This document shows positions 49,020 to 57,094 of a DNA stretch of 64,000 nt, piece after piece; position 1 is the first letter of the stretch, and every line of letters begins with the position of its first letter. The notes beneath the pieces were generated by a model, which made no database searches, had not been told where the DNA came from, and saw only the letters and a program-made list of their open reading frames with translations. Origin of the DNA: Alkalibacillus filiformis (GTDB lineage Bacteria > Bacillota > Bacilli > Bacillales > Alkalibacillaceae). The stretch is from the NCBI RefSeq assembly GCF_030814115.1, contig NZ_JAUSUP010000001.1, positions 1-64,000 of the forward strand. The letters run 5' to 3'. The translations under genes were made by a program, and so were the position numbers.

Positions 49020-50213
49020 ATGTTACATAACCCAAAAGGAAAAGAGCGAATTGGTCTAGCATTACTACTTGGTATGTTAGCTGTATTAGGCCCGCTTAAT
49101 ATTGATATGTATTTACCGGGATTTCCAGGTATCTCAAATGATTTAGAGGCTAGCGCTTCGCTCGTTCAATTAACACTGACAACGTGTTTGATCGGCCTTG
49201 CTTTAGGACAAGTTGTCGTTGGTCCTATTAGTGATGCACGTGGTAGAAAGAAACCATTATTAATTAGTATATTTTTATTTGCGTTAGCCTCTTTTTTATG
49301 TGCGATCGCGCCTAATATTACAACGTTAATTATTGCTCGTTTCTTACAAGGCTTTACAGCAGCTGCTGGTATTGTCTTATCTCGAGCTGTTGTACGTGAT
49401 GTTTTTTCTGGTAAGGAGTTAACGAAGTTTTTCGCATTATTAATGGTTATTAACTCAACGGCTCCAATGCTCGCACCAATGGCTGGTGGAGTGATTTTAG
49501 CCTTTCCGTTTGCTACTTGGCACACGATCTTTTACTTCTTAGGTTTGTTAGGAATTATAATTGTTATCATTACAGCTTGGAAGTTACCTGAGACGTTAGA
49601 GGAAGACAGACGTATTCCGAGTTCAATTGGTAGTACCGTTAAAACGATGGGAAGCTTATTTAAAGACAAAACGTTTATCGGTTATGCTTTAACATTAGGA
49701 TTAATTCATGGCGGAAGCTTTGCTTATGTGGCCGGGACGCCATTTGTGTATCAAGATATTTACGGTGTATCACCACAAGTCTTTAGTGTGTTGTTTGGTA
49801 TAAATGGACTTGGCATTATTATCGGAAGTTTTCTTATTGGTCGTTTAGCGGGTGTGTTTCATGAACGTACGTTACTTAAAACAGCAGTCATTACAGTAGT
49901 GACAATGACGTCCTTTTTAATTGTCATGACGATCATTGAAGGGCCACTCATATCGTTAGTCATTCCAATCTTTATCTACATGACCGCGATGGGGATGGTG
50001 CTGACGAGTACGTTTACATTAGCTATGCAACATCAAGCTAACCGAGCAGGGAGTGCCAGTGCTTTATTAGGTACATTACCATTATTATTAGGTGCAGCTG
50101 TTTCCCCACTTGTCGGCTTAGATGAAACGACTGCTGTACCGATGGGAACAGTGATGTTTGTAACGTCCGTACTAGGTTTTGTGGCATTTTTCGGTTTGAC
50201 GAAAGAGGAGTAG
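49020..50213 (+). CDS. Bcr/CflA-family multidrug exporter (MFS)
   Basis: A 397-residue major facilitator with 12 predicted helices. LGPLNIDMYLPGFPGI (near 22-37) is the signature of the Bcr/CflA group, with the family-specific Asp. GPISDARGRKKPLL (about 70-83) is motif A. Members export bicyclomycin, chloramphenicol and other drugs, driven by protons; the substrate here is open. AAAGGTG nine bases upstream favours ATG 49020 over GTG 49008. Confidence 0.88.
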   Translation: MLHNPKGKERIGLALLLGMLAVLGPLNIDMYLPGFPGISNDLEASASLVQLTLTTCLIGLALGQVVVGPISDARGRKKPLLISIFLFALASFLCAIAPNITTLIIARFLQGFTAAAGIVLSRAVVRDVFSGKELTKFFALLMVINSTAPMLAPMAGGVILAFPFATWHTIFYFLGLLGIIIVIITAWKLPETLEEDRRIPSSIGSTVKTMGSLFKDKTFIGYALTLGLIHGGSFAYVAGTPFVYQDIYGVSPQVFSVLFGINGLGIIIGSFLIGRLAGVFHERTLLKTAVITVVTMTSFLIVMTIIEGPLISLVIPIFIYMTAMGMVLTSTFTLAMQHQANRAGSASALLGTLPLLLGAAVSPLVGLDETTAVPMGTVMFVTSVLGFVAFFGLTKEE

Positions 50214-50339
50214 TGCATGAACTCTAGAACAAGTTAATGATCGTTTTCGTTATCTAGTTTATTTGAACTATATAGGGTTCGGAGACTTTAATTTAGTTAT
50301 ACAAATCAATTTGAAGTATAGCAAGGAGGATACAAATAA

Positions 50340-50729
50340 ATGAACTTTCGTGAATTTGGATTACTTTTATTTGTTGAAAGATATGATGAGTGTCTTGCTT
50401 TTTATCGAGATTTTCTTCAATTAGAAGTAAGAAATGTGAATGACACACTTGTTTCTTTTGAATTGCCACATGGTTATTTGATGGTTGAACAAGGTGGATC
50501 CGGATTTCATGAGGAGAAGTCGCGACATCAAAACCCCACTGTACTTCGGTTTGATGTTGTATCATTATCTGAATCTGTTAAGGAATTAGAAGAACGTGGT
50601 GTACAGTTTATCGAAAAGTTTAAAACGTTTGACTGGGGAACAATTGCTGTACTAAACGACCCTGATGGTAATCGCATTGAATTAGGTGAAATTAATCAAA
50701 GTAGTGGGTCTTTCAAAGGTAATCATTAA
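50340..50729 (+). CDS. Glyoxalase/bleomycin-resistance-fold (VOC) protein
   Basis: A 129-residue single VOC-module protein with the strand pattern GLLLFVERYDECLAFYRD and a closing DPDGNRIELGE, the second containing a metal-binding Glu. It may be a lyase, dioxygenase or binding protein; the substrate is unknown. AAGGAGG precedes ATG 50340. It is a single gene between the Bcr/CflA exporter and nitric oxide synthase genes. Confidence 0.78.
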   Translation: MNFREFGLLLFVERYDECLAFYRDFLQLEVRNVNDTLVSFELPHGYLMVEQGGSGFHEEKSRHQNPTVLRFDVVSLSESVKELEERGVQFIEKFKTFDWGTIAVLNDPDGNRIELGEINQSSGSFKGNH

Positions 50730-50819
50730 TCTGTTTTAGATTCCTCACAATTGCTTAGCTTTTTTGAATCCTCCTTATGATAATATGAATATAATAAGCA
50801 TCCATAGGGGGTGGTCGTT

Positions 50820-51905
50820 ATGGAACAAATACGTCAAGAAGCGCGCGAGTTTATGATCAATACTTATTACGAGCTTGGAAAAACTGAAGAAGAAGCGTTA
50901 CATCGGATCGAAGAAGTTGATCAAGAAATTGTTGACAAAGGTTTTTATGAACAGACATTTGAAGAACTGGAATACGGAGCTAAAGTTGCATGGCGAAACA
51001 GCAACCGTTGTATTGGCAGACTGTTTTGGGACCAGCTTCACGTGATCGACAAAAGGCATTTAAAGACAGAAGAAGCCATTTTTCAAGCCTTAGTTGAACA
51101 TATAGATTTTGCGACAAATGGTGGTCGTATTCGTTCGACGATCTCTGTCTTCCCACAATTGAAACAAGGTGAAAAGGTTCGGGTGTGGAATCACCAACTC
51201 ATTCGCTACGCTGGTTATGTAACAGAGCAAGGTGTTATTGGTGATTCTGACTCAATCGAGTTTACGAATAAGTGTATTGAACTTGGTTGGGAGCCGAAGT
51301 ATGGCCATTTTGATATTTTACCACTCGTCATTCAAATTAACGACAACGAACCAAGATGGTTTGAAATTCCTGAAGATGTTTTAATAGAAGTGCCGATTCA
51401 TCACCCTGAATATGACTGGTTTTCTGACCTTAATCTACAATGGTATGCTGTTCCAATCATTTCAGACATGTCATTAGATGTTGGTGGGATCACTTATCCA
51501 GCTGCCCCGTTTAATGGTTGGTATATGGGAACTGAGATTGGCGCACGCAACTTCGCTGATGAATATCGTTACAATATGTTACCGATGATTGCTGAATATA
51601 TGGGGTTAAATGTTAAACGGCAATCGACACTTTGGAAAGATCGTGCGTTACTCGAATTAAATACAGCAGTTTTGCACTCTTTTAAAGAAGCTGGTGTCAG
51701 CATAGTGGATCACCATACAGCTGCTCAACAGTTTAAAAAGTTTGAAGAAAAAGAAGCGACCGAAAACCGTGATGTAACTGGTAAATGGACGTGGCTTATC
51801 CCCCCAGTCTCACCTGCGACAACACATATTTTTCATAAGCCTTATAGTAATGAGATTGTTAAGCCGAATTACTTTTACCAAGGCAAGCCGTTTAAAGAAG
51901 GATGA
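50820..51905 (+). CDS. nos: Bacterial nitric oxide synthase (oxygenase domain)
   Basis: A 361-residue heme enzyme that makes NO and citrulline from arginine. The proximal heme Cys is residue 64 in AWRNSNRCIGR. The substrate Glu is in NGWYMGTEIGARN (about 240-252), and DHHTAAQQF (about 295) contributes to the pterin region. There is no reductase domain, as usual for Bacillus enzymes, which borrow electrons from other flavoproteins. NO protects against oxidative stress and some antibiotics in Bacillus. AGGGGGTGG favours ATG 50820 over GTG 50811. The stop overlaps the start of a Nudix gene. Confidence 0.95.
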   Translation: MEQIRQEAREFMINTYYELGKTEEEALHRIEEVDQEIVDKGFYEQTFEELEYGAKVAWRNSNRCIGRLFWDQLHVIDKRHLKTEEAIFQALVEHIDFATNGGRIRSTISVFPQLKQGEKVRVWNHQLIRYAGYVTEQGVIGDSDSIEFTNKCIELGWEPKYGHFDILPLVIQINDNEPRWFEIPEDVLIEVPIHHPEYDWFSDLNLQWYAVPIISDMSLDVGGITYPAAPFNGWYMGTEIGARNFADEYRYNMLPMIAEYMGLNVKRQSTLWKDRALLELNTAVLHSFKEAGVSIVDHHTAAQQFKKFEEKEATENRDVTGKWTWLIPPVSPATTHIFHKPYSNEIVKPNYFYQGKPFKEG

Positions 51906-52426
51906 TTGAAGTGAAGTTAAAGCAATTTGCCGCAGCGTTTTTGTTTAATGAAAGTGAAGAAGTTCTTTTATTACAGAAAAAGGCTGATGCTAAATTTTTG
52001 GCTGGTAAGCGCGTGCCGATCGGAGGACATATGGAAATCGGCGAGATGAATGACCCCGAATCAGCATGCATCCGAGAAATTAAAGAAGAGACAGGTCTTG
52101 AGCAACACCAAGTTAGCAACTTAACACTTAAATATGTCGTCCACCGCATGAAAGGTGATTACATTTATATACAGTTTATTTTCTTCGGTAAGCTTCAACC
52201 CAATGTGGACGTGGTCGAAAGTGATGAAGGTGAGTTGAATTGGATTCCAAGTGATCGCCTGAAAGATGAAAATGTTACAGAAGCCATTCGTGAGTTGGCG
52301 AGGCATTATGAGGAAAAAGGTCAATATGACGATGAGGTCTATGTTGGCGCAATGTTTTCTAATGAAGGTCAGCCTCAAATGTCATGGAGTGTTTTACAAG
52401 ATTGGGAGCGGCTTTCAGCTAAATAA
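51902..52426 (+). CDS. Nudix hydrolase, coupled to nitric oxide synthase
   Basis: A 174-residue Nudix protein with a slightly altered box, GGHMEIGEMNDPESACIREI then KEETGLE (about 39-65): the spacing between the first Gly and the REx2EE is one or two residues longer than the consensus. It could act on oxidised nucleotides or a pterin or ADP-ribose compound. ATG 51902 overlaps the nos stop (ATGA), so it is expressed with nos; GTG 51911 is an alternative. Array B2 begins just after its stop. Confidence 0.8.
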   Translation: MIEVKLKQFAAAFLFNESEEVLLLQKKADAKFLAGKRVPIGGHMEIGEMNDPESACIREIKEETGLEQHQVSNLTLKYVVHRMKGDYIYIQFIFFGKLQPNVDVVESDEGELNWIPSDRLKDENVTEAIRELARHYEEKGQYDDEVYVGAMFSNEGQPQMSWSVLQDWERLSAK

Positions 52427-52435
52427 CATGTTAAG

Positions 52436-52545
52436 GCTTTCTATTCGGTAATTAACTGCTGTTATTCGGTATTAACTCCGTGCTATTCGGTAATAATCGT
52501 CTCTATTCGGTAATAACTCCATCTTATTCGGTAATAATCAGACTA
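52436..52545. repeat. 21-nt phased repeat array, ATTCGGTA core (array B2)
   Basis: Five TCGGTA cores begin at 52445, 52466, 52487, 52507 and 52528 (21, 21, 20, 21 nt apart), with linkers AATTAACT and AATAAT alternating. It is the reverse complement form of array B1. It lies directly behind the Nudix gene and ahead of a lipoprotein gene; no hairpin terminator is visible between them. Confidence 0.85.
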
Positions 52546-52623
52546 GATATCCAACTAATAAGCAATCACTTAACAGAAACATTACTACGCCAAGTTGTAA
52601 GATGAACATAAAGGGGAATAACA

Positions 52624-53202
52624 ATGCGGTTAATCATCATATGTATCAGTCTAAGTATTGTTTTAATAGCTTGTCAGTCGGAGCCAGAAGGAGTTTCTGA
52701 AGAACAAGTTCAAGAAATGTCATCAACAATTGAAAGTCAGCAAGAACAAATTCAAGCCTTGCAGTTAGAGTTAGAAGAAAAGACTCGTGAACTGCAACAG
52801 GAAAGACAAAAGTCGTCTGAAGAACAACAACAAACAGAAGAAAGTGAACAAGATCATGTAGAGGAAGAAGTTGAGCAAACGAGTAACCCGCAAACAGAAA
52901 ACTTCGAACTCCACTCACCACAACAGAACACCGTCATTACTGATAGAATCTCGATTGAAGGGATGATCCACGTTGACGCCGTCAATCAAGTGGAGTTAGA
53001 AATCGTTGATCACTTAGGTGAAACGATCGAGCATGTCGAGATCGATGACGACTGGTTCGGTGATTTATCAAGTGACTTTGATTGGACGGGGATTGAACTA
53101 AACATGACGATGACAGAACAACCAAGTTCAGGTGAAGGTTATCTTCACATTCATGACTTAAAAGCAAACGAAGAGCGTTCCGTTCCGATTATATTTGAAT
53201 AA
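52624..53202 (+). CDS. Gmad2-domain lipoprotein with coiled-coil stalk
   Basis: A 192-residue lipoprotein, lipobox LIAC (Cys17). A Gln/Glu-rich coiled coil (about 22-70) and an acidic linker lead to a C-terminal beta-sandwich (about 95-192) of the Gmad2 type, an immunoglobulin-like domain found in spore germination and sporulation lipoproteins. It would extend from the membrane surface. AAGGGGAA precedes the ATG. The GNAT gene follows after 11 nt, so both may share a transcript. Confidence 0.7.
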   Translation: MRLIIICISLSIVLIACQSEPEGVSEEQVQEMSSTIESQQEQIQALQLELEEKTRELQQERQKSSEEQQQTEESEQDHVEEEVEQTSNPQTENFELHSPQQNTVITDRISIEGMIHVDAVNQVELEIVDHLGETIEHVEIDDDWFGDLSSDFDWTGIELNMTMTEQPSSGEGYLHIHDLKANEERSVPIIFE

Positions 53203-53213
53203 ATGAGGTGATG

Positions 53214-53798
53214 ATGCTGGAAAAAGTTAATCAAGCACCATTAATTTTGGGAGAACGTGTGACTTTAAGATTACCTAAAAAGCAAGATATTGATGATCGC
53301 TTTCAGCTCGGACGTAACCCTGAAGTCGTTAAAATGTTCGGTGGCGATACTCATAATCTATCAGAGTTTACTTATGAAGATGCCAAAGCGTTTATTGAGA
53401 AAACTGAGCAACATCCACTAGAGTGGTGTGTTGAGTATCAAGGACGGTGGATCGGCCATGCTCGGCTTCGTCAAGATCAACGTAGCAATCGTGCTAGTTA
53501 TTCAGTTGGAATCTTTGACCCTACTGTATGGGGATTAGGCTTAGGTACAGAGGTTACTCAACTCGTCTTACAATACGCTTTTGAAGAGTTAGAACTTCAC
53601 CGTGTCGGTCTTCGGGTGCTCGATTTTAATAAGCGTGCCATTGCTTGCTATGAAAAGTGTGGCTTTGTTCAAGAAGGGATGGAGCGGGAAAATGTCCCAA
53701 TTGATGGTGAATATGCATCAGATGTTTTAATGGGGATTTTAGACCGAGAGTATCACCAAATTAAAAGCCAATTTAAATTCAAAGCTGTAACAAAATAG
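53214..53798 (+). CDS. GNAT N-acetyltransferase, RimJ/RimL type
   Basis: A 194-residue acetyltransferase. LILGERVTLRLPKKQD is the typical opening; YSVGIFDPTVWGLGLGTEV (about 96-114) holds the acetyl-CoA loop, and RVLDFNKRAIACYEKCGFVQEG the core helix. Targets may be ribosomal protein N-termini or small molecules. GAGGTGATG lies ahead of ATG 53214; ATG 53211 and GTG 53208 are alternatives. Confidence 0.85.
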   Translation: MLEKVNQAPLILGERVTLRLPKKQDIDDRFQLGRNPEVVKMFGGDTHNLSEFTYEDAKAFIEKTEQHPLEWCVEYQGRWIGHARLRQDQRSNRASYSVGIFDPTVWGLGLGTEVTQLVLQYAFEELELHRVGLRVLDFNKRAIACYEKCGFVQEGMERENVPIDGEYASDVLMGILDREYHQIKSQFKFKAVTK

Positions 53799-53835
53799 TA
53801 AAACATGGTCATTCAATTAACCTCATAATCTATGA

Positions 53836-53968
53836 TATAATAAAATCTGTGAAAATCACATAAACAAAATCCGATTAAATAATCGGGAGAGGTTCTAGCC
53901 AAAACCCTCTATAAAAAACTAGGGATACTTAACTGTCCAGCCATATCCTTAGGGGTGTGGCTTTTTTT
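53836..53968 (+). promoter_or_regulatory. preQ1-I riboswitch with terminator and promoter, controlling queCDE
   Basis: TGATATAAT (53833-53841) is an extended -10. A hairpin (CCGATT/AATCGG, 53871-53886) leads into the aptamer 53888-53924: AGAGGTTCTAGC, then CCCTCTATAAAAAACTA, which matches the preQ1-I consensus (P1 plus A-rich pseudoknot tail). The terminator stem is 53939-53948/53953-53962 with seven T. Binding of preQ1 should stop transcription before queC. Confidence 0.95.
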
Positions 53969-54021
53969 ATGACTTTTTTACATGTATCTGTTGGCTAAAT
54001 ATGAAAAAACAGGTGATGAAG

Positions 54022-54678
54022 ATGAAAAACGAAAAAGCTTTAGTCGTATTTAGCGGCGGTCAAGACAGTACAACGTGTTTGTTTTGGGCACTAGAAAATT
54101 TTAAGGAAGTTGAAACCGTAACATTTGATTACAACCAACGTCATGACCTTGAAATTGAAGTCGCTCAAGAGATCGCAAAAGAATTAGGTGTGAACAATCG
54201 TGTGCTCGATATGTCACTTATTAGCCAATTATCAGCTAATGCGTTAACACGTGATGACATCGAGATTGAAGAGAAAGATGGTGAATTACCATCTACATTC
54301 GTAGAAGGTCGTAACCATTTATTTTTATCATTCGCTGCCGTTTTAGGTAAACAAATTGGCGCGAAACATATTATAACAGGCGTATCAGAAACAGATTTTA
54401 GTGGTTATCCTGATTGCCGTGATGGGTTTATTAAGTCATTGAACGTCACTTTAAATTTATCAATGGATGATCAATTCGTTATTCATACTCCTCTCATGTG
54501 GCGTGATAAAAAAGAAGTTTGGCAGCTATCAGATGAATTAGGAGCACTCGATTTTGTTAGAGAAAAGACATTAACGTGCTATAACGGGATTATGGCCAAT
54601 GGTTGTGGTGAATGTCCTGCATGCCAGTTAAGACGTGAAGGCTTAGAAGCATACTTAACAGAAAAGGGTGTTTCATAA
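54022..54678 (+). CDS. queC: 7-cyano-7-deazaguanine synthase
   Basis: A 218-residue ATP-dependent enzyme turning 7-carboxy-7-deazaguanine into preQ0. [13 protein letters not shown] (about 8-20) is the PP-loop; the zinc Cys cluster is in [26 protein letters not shown] ahead of ATG 54022 decides the start; ATG 54001 would include the binding site. First gene of the riboswitch-controlled operon. It ends on the base where queD begins (TAATG). Confidence 0.95.
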   Translation: MKNEKALVVFSGGQDSTTCLFWALENFKEVETVTFDYNQRHDLEIEVAQEIAKELGVNNRVLDMSLISQLSANALTRDDIEIEEKDGELPSTFVEGRNHLFLSFAAVLGKQIGAKHIITGVSETDFSGYPDCRDGFIKSLNVTLNLSMDDQFVIHTPLMWRDKKEVWQLSDELGALDFVREKTLTCYNGIMANGCGECPACQLRREGLEAYLTEKGVS

Positions 54679-55154
54679 TGTGGGATTTTAAAATTGTGGA
54701 TCGATTAGAGAAGTTAGATGAGGACATTAAACGAGAACAATTAAAATATCATAACAAACGCGTCATGGTCAGCAAAGAATTCACGTTTGATGCAGCCCAC
54801 CATTTACATTGTTATGAAGGTAAGTGTAAAAACTTACACGGTCATACGTACAAAGTCATCTTCGGCGTTAGCGGTTATGTTGATGATACCGGTATTTTAA
54901 TCGACTTTGGTGACATTAAGAAGATTTGGAAAGAGTTAATTGAAATCTATTTAGATCATCGTTATTTAAATGAAATGCTTCCACCAATGAACACAACAGC
55001 AGAAAATATGGTCGTCTGGATTTATGAAAAGATGGATGAAGCTTTACAACAAGATGAAAATCGTTATGACGGTGCACGAGTTGAGTTCGTCCGACTATTT
55101 GAAACACCGACAAGTTATGCTGAAGCGAGACGGGAGTGGATGGAAGATGAGTAA
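54678..55154 (+). CDS. queD: 6-carboxytetrahydropterin synthase
   Basis: A 158-residue T-fold enzyme. Zinc ligands are His in FDAAHHLHCYEGKCKN and NLHGHTY; the catalytic Cys is in the CYEGKCKN loop. It makes 6-carboxytetrahydropterin from dihydroneopterin triphosphate. The N-terminal 30 residues (to KRVMVSKEF) are longer than in many QueD proteins. The start overlaps queC; the end overlaps queE. Confidence 0.93.
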   Translation: MWDFKIVDRLEKLDEDIKREQLKYHNKRVMVSKEFTFDAAHHLHCYEGKCKNLHGHTYKVIFGVSGYVDDTGILIDFGDIKKIWKELIEIYLDHRYLNEMLPPMNTTAENMVVWIYEKMDEALQQDENRYDGARVEFVRLFETPTSYAEARREWMEDE

Positions 55155-55875
55155 AATTCCCGTTTTAGAAATCTTTGGTCCAACGATTCAAGGTGAAGGC
55201 ATGGTCGTCGGGAAAAAGACGATGTTTGTCCGTACTGCAGGTTGCGATTACTCTTGTTCTTGGTGTGATTCAGCATTCACTTGGGACGGATCCGCAAAAG
55301 ATGAAATCGTTCAAATGACAGCAGATGATGTATGGAAGAGACTTCAAGAGATCGGTGGTCGTCGCTTTAACCATGTAACCATTTCAGGTGGTAATCCAGC
55401 ACTATTGAAAAACTTAAATGGGTTAATCAACTTATTAAAACAAAATGAAATTGAAGTCGCTTTGGAAACGCAAGGCAGTCGTTGGCAAGATTGGTTTGTT
55501 CAGATCGATGATTTAACAATCTCCCCAAAGCCCCCAAGTTCCAATATGAAAACAGACTTTGATAAATTAGATGACATTATTCATCAACTATCGGAGCGCA
55601 ATCGATTAAAGTATGTGAGTCTAAAAGTGGTGATTTTTGATGAAGCGGATTACCAGTATGCAAAAGGAATCGGAGAGCGTTACCCGCAAGTTCCGCTTTA
55701 TCTTCAAGTTGGAAACCACGATGTTCATGGTGAAGATATTGAAAACTTAACAAGTAACCTGCTCGATCAATATGAACAGTTAATCGATCGAGTGGTGCAA
55801 GATGAACAACTGAATGACGTTCGCGTACTACCTCAACTTCATACGCTAGTTTGGGGGAATAAGCGAGGTGTTTAA
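55147..55875 (+). CDS. queE: 7-carboxy-7-deazaguanine synthase (radical SAM)
   Basis: A 242-residue radical SAM enzyme. TAGCDYSCSWCDS has the Cys-x3-Cys-x2-Cys cluster motif (about residues 32-39), and GPTIQGEG at residue 9 is the QueE opening. It converts 6-carboxytetrahydropterin to 7-carboxy-7-deazaguanine. ATG 55147 overlaps the queD stop. The next pathway step, queF, is not in the operon here, though queF is commonly clustered in Bacillus. Confidence 0.92.
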   Translation: MSKIPVLEIFGPTIQGEGMVVGKKTMFVRTAGCDYSCSWCDSAFTWDGSAKDEIVQMTADDVWKRLQEIGGRRFNHVTISGGNPALLKNLNGLINLLKQNEIEVALETQGSRWQDWFVQIDDLTISPKPPSSNMKTDFDKLDDIIHQLSERNRLKYVSLKVVIFDEADYQYAKGIGERYPQVPLYLQVGNHDVHGEDIENLTSNLLDQYEQLIDRVVQDEQLNDVRVLPQLHTLVWGNKRGV

Positions 55876-55883
55876 GCTATACG

Positions 55884-55921
55884 AGAATGGATTTTCTATT
55901 ATTAGAAGGTCCATTCTTTTT
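55884..55921 (+). terminator. Terminator after queE
   Basis: AGAATGGA/TCCATTCT forms the outer 8-bp stem with an inner TTCT/AGAA stem, followed by TTTTATT. Confidence 0.85.
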
Positions 55922-56008
55922 ATTTTACCTATTATTAGTTGGACTGCGTATAAATGCCAACATGTTTTCTCATTATAAACTTAGGGTCATATATAGAAGG
56001 TGAGCTAT

Positions 56009-57094
56009 ATGAAAAATGAGCGGGTCAATTTTATTTATGTATTATTATTGCTTGTGACATCTGTTGGACTCTTGAATCACGTCATCATGATTCCAGCGTT
56101 ATATGAAGCGGCTGGGCGAGACGCGTGGCTTAGTATTATCGGTACTTTTATCGCATTAGTTCCATGGGTATATATCATTCCATTTATTGCGAAGAAAACA
56201 AATCAAGAACACATTATTAAATGGATGCAAGATCGAATCTCGAAATGGATTGTTTATCCGATTGTTGCATTTATAAGTCTATTTTTATTACTTACTACGA
56301 CCGTGACGCTATATGATCTAACGATTTGGACGAGTATTACGTATTTACCAAACACACCCAAATTGATATTACTTATAATGTTTCTTTTCATTTGCCTATA
56401 TTTAGTTTCGATGAGTATTCGAACGATTGTAATTGTTAATACCATTTTACTTCCGATCGTAATCTTTTTAGGTTTCTTTGTCGCAACAACGAATTTGCCA
56501 AATAAAAATTACTCATTATTATTTCCTGTATTAGTAGATGGGTTTCACCCTATGTTAATGGGAATGATCTTTACAACAGCGTGTATGGTGGAAGTTTTTA
56601 TTATAGTTTTTATCCAACACAGAATTAAGACCAAAATTCGTTATAGTGGCATTTTAATGATAACAGCTATTTTAATGATGCTCGGGTTAGGCCCAGTCAT
56701 GGGAGGAATTGCTGCTTTTGGACCTGAAGTTGCGATGAAACAACGCTTTCCTGCTTATTCACAATGGCAACTAGTTACGATTGGACGATACATTGAACAT
56801 TTAGATTTTTTCTCAGTTTACCAATGGTTATCTGGTGGTTTAATACGAATTTCGTTAAGTCTCTTTATGTTAATGGAGATTTTACGTATTAATCAAGTTA
56901 AAAAACGAAAAATTATATTACCGATCATTTGTTTATTTGTATTGACTATTGCGATGCTACCGATTAATGACATGCTTTTTGTCTCTTTTTTAAAGAATTT
57001 TTACTTACCATTTAATTTAATCTTCATTACGACATTATCATTTGTTCTCCTGATTATTGTGATGATAAAAGGAAAGGGGAAGGGATCTTCATGA
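56009..57094 (+). CDS. Spore germination protein, GerB family (endospore permease)
   Basis: A 361-residue amino acid permease-like protein with ten or so membrane helices, the B subunit of a germinant receptor in the spore inner membrane. The first helix starts NFIYVLLLLVTSVG. It is thought to bind the germinant. AAGGTGA precedes ATG 56009, discarding GTG 56000. First in a B-A-C order, overlapping the A-subunit gene by 4 bases (ATGA). Confidence 0.9.
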   Translation: MKNERVNFIYVLLLLVTSVGLLNHVIMIPALYEAAGRDAWLSIIGTFIALVPWVYIIPFIAKKTNQEHIIKWMQDRISKWIVYPIVAFISLFLLLTTTVTLYDLTIWTSITYLPNTPKLILLIMFLFICLYLVSMSIRTIVIVNTILLPIVIFLGFFVATTNLPNKNYSLLFPVLVDGFHPMLMGMIFTTACMVEVFIIVFIQHRIKTKIRYSGILMITAILMMLGLGPVMGGIAAFGPEVAMKQRFPAYSQWQLVTIGRYIEHLDFFSVYQWLSGGLIRISLSLFMLMEILRINQVKKRKIILPIICLFVLTIAMLPINDMLFVSFLKNFYLPFNLIFITTLSFVLLIIVMIKGKGKGSS

